Positions 7,032-10,787 of a stretch of 10,787 nt of DNA are shown here, in pieces. Source of the DNA: an uncultured Candidatus Saccharibacteria bacterium (lineage in GTDB: Bacteria; Patescibacteriota; Saccharimonadia; Saccharimonadales; UBA4665); assembly GCA_937988795.1 (NCBI GenBank), contig CALKHY010000156.1, positions 1-10,787 on the forward strand, read 5' to 3'. Both the position numbers and the translations under genes were made by a program. How positions within the stretch are numbered: the first letter of the stretch is position 1; each line of letters starts with the position of its first letter. Under the pieces are notes generated by a model, which was not told the origin of the DNA, made no database searches, and saw only the letters and a program-made list of their open reading frames with translations.

Positions 7032-9357
7032 GAAATTGTGCAGGCAATTATTGCTACTTGCGCTGGCGCTGACCATGGCTGTTCCGGTGGCGTACGCACC
7101 GAAGGCAAGCGCACATTCATCTATGGGCGACTGGGATAGCGTTAACCACGGCTTCTTTAAGCACAACTCAGAAGGCGGCGGGTGGTGGAATGTCTGGCCT
7201 TCGAGCGGCGGTGCGTCTGGCTGTCAGGGTAACGGCAATGCACTACCAACGTCTATTGATACTGCCAGCGAGTTCATTAACTTCGTGAAGTGTAAGTTGA
7301 CCAACGGGAGCACTCAGGAGAAAGTCGGCGCAGCGTTCATTATATCGACCATGATCGGGGCCATGAATATTAATCCGACCGCTTCGCAGATCAGCGAGTT
7401 TGAAGCTCGCGTCAACTACGCCGGCTCGCAGGGGCGGATACAAAGCGTTTCCCTGTCCTGCAGTCCAAGCTCACCACCGCGCAACACGTTTTACCAATCC
7501 ACCCGGCAAGACGTCGCTTGGTACTGGGGGTGTCCGGTTAATAACAACGGCGTTGTTATGACTACATATAGCGCACTTGTCTTTTATGGCGGTAGTCAGC
7601 CGTATATTATCGCGCGTTTGTGCGCAAACCCTATAGGCAGCATGCTTCCGCTGCCAGACAACCCTGAGTTTAATATGTCCGGCACTACCCGAGTGAATGG
7701 CTCGACAAATATCAATGTGCAACCGGGTCAAAGCATCACCTTTACCCACTCCTTAACGAATGGCGGTCCGGCATCCACCAGCCCCACGAGCATCAGCTGG
7801 ACAACACAAGGCGCTTCGTCGTCGGGCTCCTGGTCCAACATCCGCAACGGTAACGCTGGCACGTTCTCGAATGGACAAACAAAGTCTGAAGGCGCTTTGG
7901 GCACTGGCGGCACAGAAACTGTCACGGTGCCCAACCAACCGGGAACCCAGATATGCCGGCGCATAACATGGACCCCGGACACGCATAATGGCGGCAGTCA
8001 GTCTAGCTCGCCGGCTTGTGCCACCATACAATATAACTTTAATCTCGCAGCAGATATCGAACTTAGGGTTAACGGACAGACGACATCTTCAGGCGCCTTT
8101 ATCGAACCCGGCGATGTTGTGACGTTTAGATATTATGTCAATAATTCGGGTCCGACAGTTAGCCAGTCGGTAACTTGTACGTACCGGCGGGCAAACCACA
8201 CGGGTTATAGTACGGCGGCGCCGACAACCACGTTTACGCCCTCGGGTGCTACGTGTCCTCCAAGCAAGACGTTCGCCGGTAACTCCAGCAACCTGACGGC
8301 GACGGAGGAGGTTGTGGCAAACCAGGCTAACGTCTCAATCTGCCGGTCGTTTACCATTAGTCCGGTATCGCAGAACGGGGGTTCGGATACAGAACAGCGT
8401 TGCGTGCATGTAGCAGCCAAGCCATACTTCCGCGTATTCTCCGGCGACATCATGGCTGGCGGCGGCTTTAAGAATTCGTCCGGGTCGTGCACTTTGAACA
8501 GCAGGGCGGCTATTATCGGCTGGAACAAGGGATCGTCAGCCAACTATGCCGGCGCAGGGGTGCAGTATGCTGCCCAGGCCATGCACCAGATTTTTGAGGT
8601 TGCTACATCGAGCGCTCCCGGCGGATCGCGGCCGTCCGGCCACAGCTTTGCCAACAGCAACAGTACATATAACAACCCGTCCAACGGGCGATATGGTGGA
8701 TACTTTGGCAGCGTCCAGTGCATTCCGGATTACTTTGGGTCAGGGCCATCAACGTATACGAATCTGAACAGCACGTCCACCCTGTCTGGCGCTTTGAACG
8801 GCACGTACTACAAGAGTAACGGCAATCTGCGCATAGACGGCGCCAGCATTGCACCGAATAGCAAGGCAACAGTGTACGTTGACGGTAACGTGTTTATCTC
8901 GGGCAACATAACGTATGGTGGCAGTGGCAGCTGGACTGTGAGTAGTATCCCGAATTTCCGCCTGATCGTGAAGGGCAGCATCTTTATTGAAAACGATGTT
9001 ACGCAGCTTGACGGATTGTACGTGGCGCAACCAGATGCTGGCGACTCGGTCGGCGGCCGAATCTACACTTGCCAGACATCCGCGTCGCCGTATGTTCCGC
9101 TCTCCTTGAGCGGCCAGCTGGCGTCACAGTGCAATACCAAGCTTACGGTGAACGGTGCGTTTATTGCCGACCAGGTTTGGCTGATGCGGACCAACGGAAC
9201 GCTCAAGCAAGCCGACGCCGGCGACAATCCGGGTACTGCTAACATCGCTGAAGTATTCAATCTGAATCCGGCATTCTGGATTTCGCAGCCGCTCGACGGT
9301 AGCAGCTCCAGCAGCAGCCGATACGACTCAATTACGAGCTTGCCGCCTATTCTCTAG
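7018..9357 (+). CDS. Secreted cysteine-rich surface protein with tandem Ig-like repeats, next to pilus genes
   Basis: A 779-residue exported protein, not recognised as a named family. Residues 1-32 are a Sec signal peptide: K/R-rich start, LLLLALALTMAV core, and ASA before residue 33. Residues 34-215 are a Trp/Gly/Cys-containing N-terminal region of unknown fold. Two related beta-sandwich repeats follow at about 222-338 and 340-465, each with a PGQSITF or PGDVVTF strand and a matching IC-x(7)-P-x(4)-NGGS...C motif (C313/C334 and C442/C462). The C-terminal part (about 470-765) is Gly/Ser/Asn-rich beta sequence with VYVDGNVFISGN, LIVKGSIFIEND and LTVNGAFIADQVW, reminiscent of C-terminal modules of pilus-associated proteins. 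The mature part has about 15 cysteines, suggesting disulfide bonds outside the cell. There is no C-terminal membrane helix or LPXTG. GGAG at 7007-7010 lies seven bases before the ATG. The position between the TPR gene and pilM suggests a pilus-linked or adhesive role (inference). Confidence 0.85.
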   Translation: MSKSRKLCRQLLLLALALTMAVPVAYAPKASAHSSMGDWDSVNHGFFKHNSEGGGWWNVWPSSGGASGCQGNGNALPTSIDTASEFINFVKCKLTNGSTQEKVGAAFIISTMIGAMNINPTASQISEFEARVNYAGSQGRIQSVSLSCSPSSPPRNTFYQSTRQDVAWYWGCPVNNNGVVMTTYSALVFYGGSQPYIIARLCANPIGSMLPLPDNPEFNMSGTTRVNGSTNINVQPGQSITFTHSLTNGGPASTSPTSISWTTQGASSSGSWSNIRNGNAGTFSNGQTKSEGALGTGGTETVTVPNQPGTQICRRITWTPDTHNGGSQSSSPACATIQYNFNLAADIELRVNGQTTSSGAFIEPGDVVTFRYYVNNSGPTVSQSVTCTYRRANHTGYSTAAPTTTFTPSGATCPPSKTFAGNSSNLTATEEVVANQANVSICRSFTISPVSQNGGSDTEQRCVHVAAKPYFRVFSGDIMAGGGFKNSSGSCTLNSRAAIIGWNKGSSANYAGAGVQYAAQAMHQIFEVATSSAPGGSRPSGHSFANSNSTYNNPSNGRYGGYFGSVQCIPDYFGSGPSTYTNLNSTSTLSGALNGTYYKSNGNLRIDGASIAPNSKATVYVDGNVFISGNITYGGSGSWTVSSIPNFRLIVKGSIFIENDVTQLDGLYVAQPDAGDSVGGRIYTCQTSASPYVPLSLSGQLASQCNTKLTVNGAFIADQVWLMRTNGTLKQADAGDNPGTANIAEVFNLNPAFWISQPLDGSSSSSSRYDSITSLPPIL

Positions 9358-9380
9358 TACCAAGTGAGCGGGAACCTTTC

Positions 9381-9410
9381 TTGCGCTCGGCCATAAAGCT
9401 TATGTATAAT
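9381..9410 (+). promoter_or_regulatory. Candidate pilM promoter (leaderless geometry)
   Basis: TTGCGC (9381-9386), an 18-base spacer and a perfect TATAAT (9405-9410) sit in the 61-base gap after the surface-protein gene. Transcription would start about two bases before the pilM ATG at 9419. AGGG at 9412-9415 is an alternative, tightly spaced Shine-Dalgarno for transcripts read through from upstream. Confidence 0.5.
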
Positions 9411-9418
9411 CAGGGAAA

Positions 9419-10459
9419 ATGGGTTTACTAACAGGCGTATCGTCATTTTTTGGACTGGACATCGGCACGACCGCAGTTCGTGCAGTACAGCTTCGCGGCA
9501 ACGGGCCAGTGAAGACGTTGGTTCGGTACGCCTATGTACCGATAGACAGCAAACTGGCGCTCAGCGACTCCAAGACCGACCAGCAGCGTCTGGCACAGAT
9601 TATTAAGGAGTTAGTTGAAAAGGCGGACATGGGAACACGCAATGTTGCCGTTGGTCTGCCATCGAGTAGGGTATTTACGGCGGTTGTCGACTTTGACCGC
9701 CTGCCGCCGCACGAGCTAGAGAAGGCAATCCGGTATCAGGCTGATTCACTTATTCCGACGCCACTCGATAAGTCTAAGATGGACTGGGCAATCATTGGCG
9801 ACTCACCGAAGGACAAGACCAAGGTGGAGGTGCTACTCTCGAGCGTCGAAAACAACTTTGTGGAGCAGCGGCTGGATATGCTCGAGTCCATCGGACTCGA
9901 GGTGATTGCCTTTGAACCGGATAACCTGGCGTTGACCCGCGCACTTATTGCCAGCGAATCGCCGCAGGCCCAGATGGTGCTTGATATGGGCAGCCGTAAT
10001 ACCGACTTGGTGGTGACGTTCAGTGGCGCGCCGCGCCTGACCCGTTCAATCCCAACCGGTATTGAGTCAATCGTCCGGACTGCCGCACAAAACCTGAATA
10101 TAGACGACCAGCAGGCCAAGCAATTCGTCTTCAAATTCGGCCTGAGCAAGGAAAAGCTGGAAGGTCGCATTCATGACGCTATCATCGGCACTATCGACAC
10201 GCTCATGGGGGAAATCGACAAGTCAATCAAGTTCTTCCAGAGTCGGTATGTTGAGAACCCCTTAGGCCGGATTGTGGTGACTGGCGGCGCATCGGCGTTA
10301 CCGGAGTTCCCGCTGTATATCGCGAACAGGTTTGGTATAGAGGTTGAGATAGGCAATGCCTGGCGCAATGTGTCTTTCGCGCCTGAGCGGCAGAATGAAC
10401 TGCTGGCCGTATCTAACCAGTTCGGCGTTGCTGCAGGACTAGCGGAGAGGGTGGAGTGA
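9419..10459 (+). CDS. pilM: Type IV pilus assembly protein PilM
   Basis: Cytoplasmic actin-like ATPase that binds the N-terminal tail of PilN and links the pilus motor to the inner-membrane alignment complex. The protein has 346 residues, close to the family length. Actin-fold motifs are visible: phosphate-1 FGLDIGTTAVR (11-21), phosphate-2 LDMGSRNTDLVV (188-199) and adenosine-binding IVVTGGASALP (285-295). The PilM-typical segments VAVGLPSSRVF (77-87), ELEKAIRYQAD (99-109) and EPDNLALTRAL (166-176) are also present. A perfect TATAAT lies eight bases before the ATG. The stop TGA (10457-10459) overlaps the first possible pilN ATG by one base, so the two are translationally coupled. It follows the surface-protein gene by 61 bases. 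No damage seen. Confidence 0.96.
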   Translation: MGLLTGVSSFFGLDIGTTAVRAVQLRGNGPVKTLVRYAYVPIDSKLALSDSKTDQQRLAQIIKELVEKADMGTRNVAVGLPSSRVFTAVVDFDRLPPHELEKAIRYQADSLIPTPLDKSKMDWAIIGDSPKDKTKVEVLLSSVENNFVEQRLDMLESIGLEVIAFEPDNLALTRALIASESPQAQMVLDMGSRNTDLVVTFSGAPRLTRSIPTGIESIVRTAAQNLNIDDQQAKQFVFKFGLSKEKLEGRIHDAIIGTIDTLMGEIDKSIKFFQSRYVENPLGRIVVTGGASALPEFPLYIANRFGIEVEIGNAWRNVSFAPERQNELLAVSNQFGVAAGLAERVE

Positions 10460-10787
10460 TGATGGTTCAGTTTAATCTTTTGCCCGACATCAAGATCCAG
10501 TACATCCGGGCCCGCCGGCAGAAGCACCTGGTGCTGCTTGCTTCGGGCATTGCCATCGCCGCCAGCCTGGTCATTCTTGCAGTGCTCTTTACGACGGCGT
10601 CCGTCATCCAGAAAAAGAGCATCGCTGACCTAAGCAGGGATATTGCCGCCGCCAGCAATGAGCTGAAGAGTACGCCGGACTTGACCAAGATGCTGACGGT
10701 GCAGAACCAGTTAAAGGTGTTGCCTGAGCTGCACCAGGACAAGCCGATGGCATCCAGAATTTTCAGCTACATTGCGCAGGTGACGCC
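10459..10787 (+). CDS. pilN: Type IV pilus assembly protein PilN (C-terminus outside the window)
   Basis: Bitopic inner-membrane protein of the PilMNO alignment complex. Its short cytoplasmic N-terminus docks into PilM, and the periplasm-side coiled coil and ferredoxin-like domain pair with PilO. The visible 109 codons show FNLLP at 5-9, matching the PilM-binding INLLP motif, a basic stretch (YIRARRQK), one membrane helix at about 24-47, and then a helical coiled-coil-like region (about 50-90). The usual length is about 180-220 residues, so roughly half is outside the window. Two adjacent ATGs are possible: 10459, overlapping the pilM TGA, and 10462. AGAGG (10446-10450) suits the first and GGAG (10453-10456) the second; the choice adds only one Met. 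pilO is expected next. Confidence 0.92.
   Translation, partial: MMVQFNLLPDIKIQYIRARRQKHLVLLASGIAIAASLVILAVLFTTASVIQKKSIADLSRDIAAASNELKSTPDLTKMLTVQNQLKVLPELHQDKPMASRIFSYIAQVT

Noticed and set aside
9366..9388. GAGCG/CGCTC inverted repeat after the surface-protein gene as a terminator
   Set aside because: Only a 5-bp stem with a 13-base loop and no following T-run; it more likely overlaps the pilM promoter by chance.

Overview
The window looks like a chromosome segment from a small-genome bacterium of the Patescibacteria (CPR), most likely Candidatus Saccharibacteria (TM7) or a relative. This placement is inferred from the gene mix: a simple type IV pilus start (pilM-pilN) preceded by a secreted cysteine-rich surface protein, a membrane-anchored M14 peptidase, and an orphan HD-domain protein. 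No phylogenetic marker was searched. The code is the standard bacterial one: TGA is a genuine stop at the end of pilM, which argues against the TGA-recoded Gracilibacteria and Absconditabacteria.

Layout. Positions 1-2996 (minus strand) carry two peptidases: an M14 carboxypeptidase with an N-terminal membrane anchor and Ig-like domains (952-2996, broken by one frameshift near 2300), followed after 44 bases by an M20/PepT-like metallopeptidase that runs off the left edge (1-907). Positions 2997-3134 are a strongly AT-rich divergent spacer with promoter-like elements and two operator-like inverted repeats. Positions 3135-4832 (plus) hold a 565-residue protein with a possible ADP-ribosyltransferase-like N-terminal part and a clear C-terminal HD phosphohydrolase domain. 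It converges, with two bases between the stop codons, on guaA (4835-6372, minus), GMP synthase, also broken by a single-base frameshift near 5248. Positions 6373-6470 form a divergent promoter region. From 6471 rightward all genes are on the plus strand: a membrane-anchored TPR protein, a 779-residue secreted surface protein overlapping it by 14 bases, then pilM and the start of pilN, which overlap by one base.

How the genes may work together. The right half is the front of a type IV pilus operon. PilM and PilN form the inner-membrane alignment platform, and the two genes before them probably supply a pilus-associated or surface adhesin-like protein and a membrane helper. The left half suggests external cleavage of peptidoglycan-type peptides and intracellular digestion of short peptides, plausible for a host-dependent scavenger. 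guaA is housekeeping.

Points for attention: two single-base frameshifts in otherwise well-preserved genes (consensus errors or recent mutations); -10-like boxes so close to several start codons that leaderless mRNAs are likely; the unusual HD fusion protein with its palindrome-rich promoter; and a tandem cysteine-paired repeat in the surface protein. No tRNA, rRNA, CRISPR array, insertion sequence or attachment site was recognised. No gene-free stretch exceeds 300 bases.
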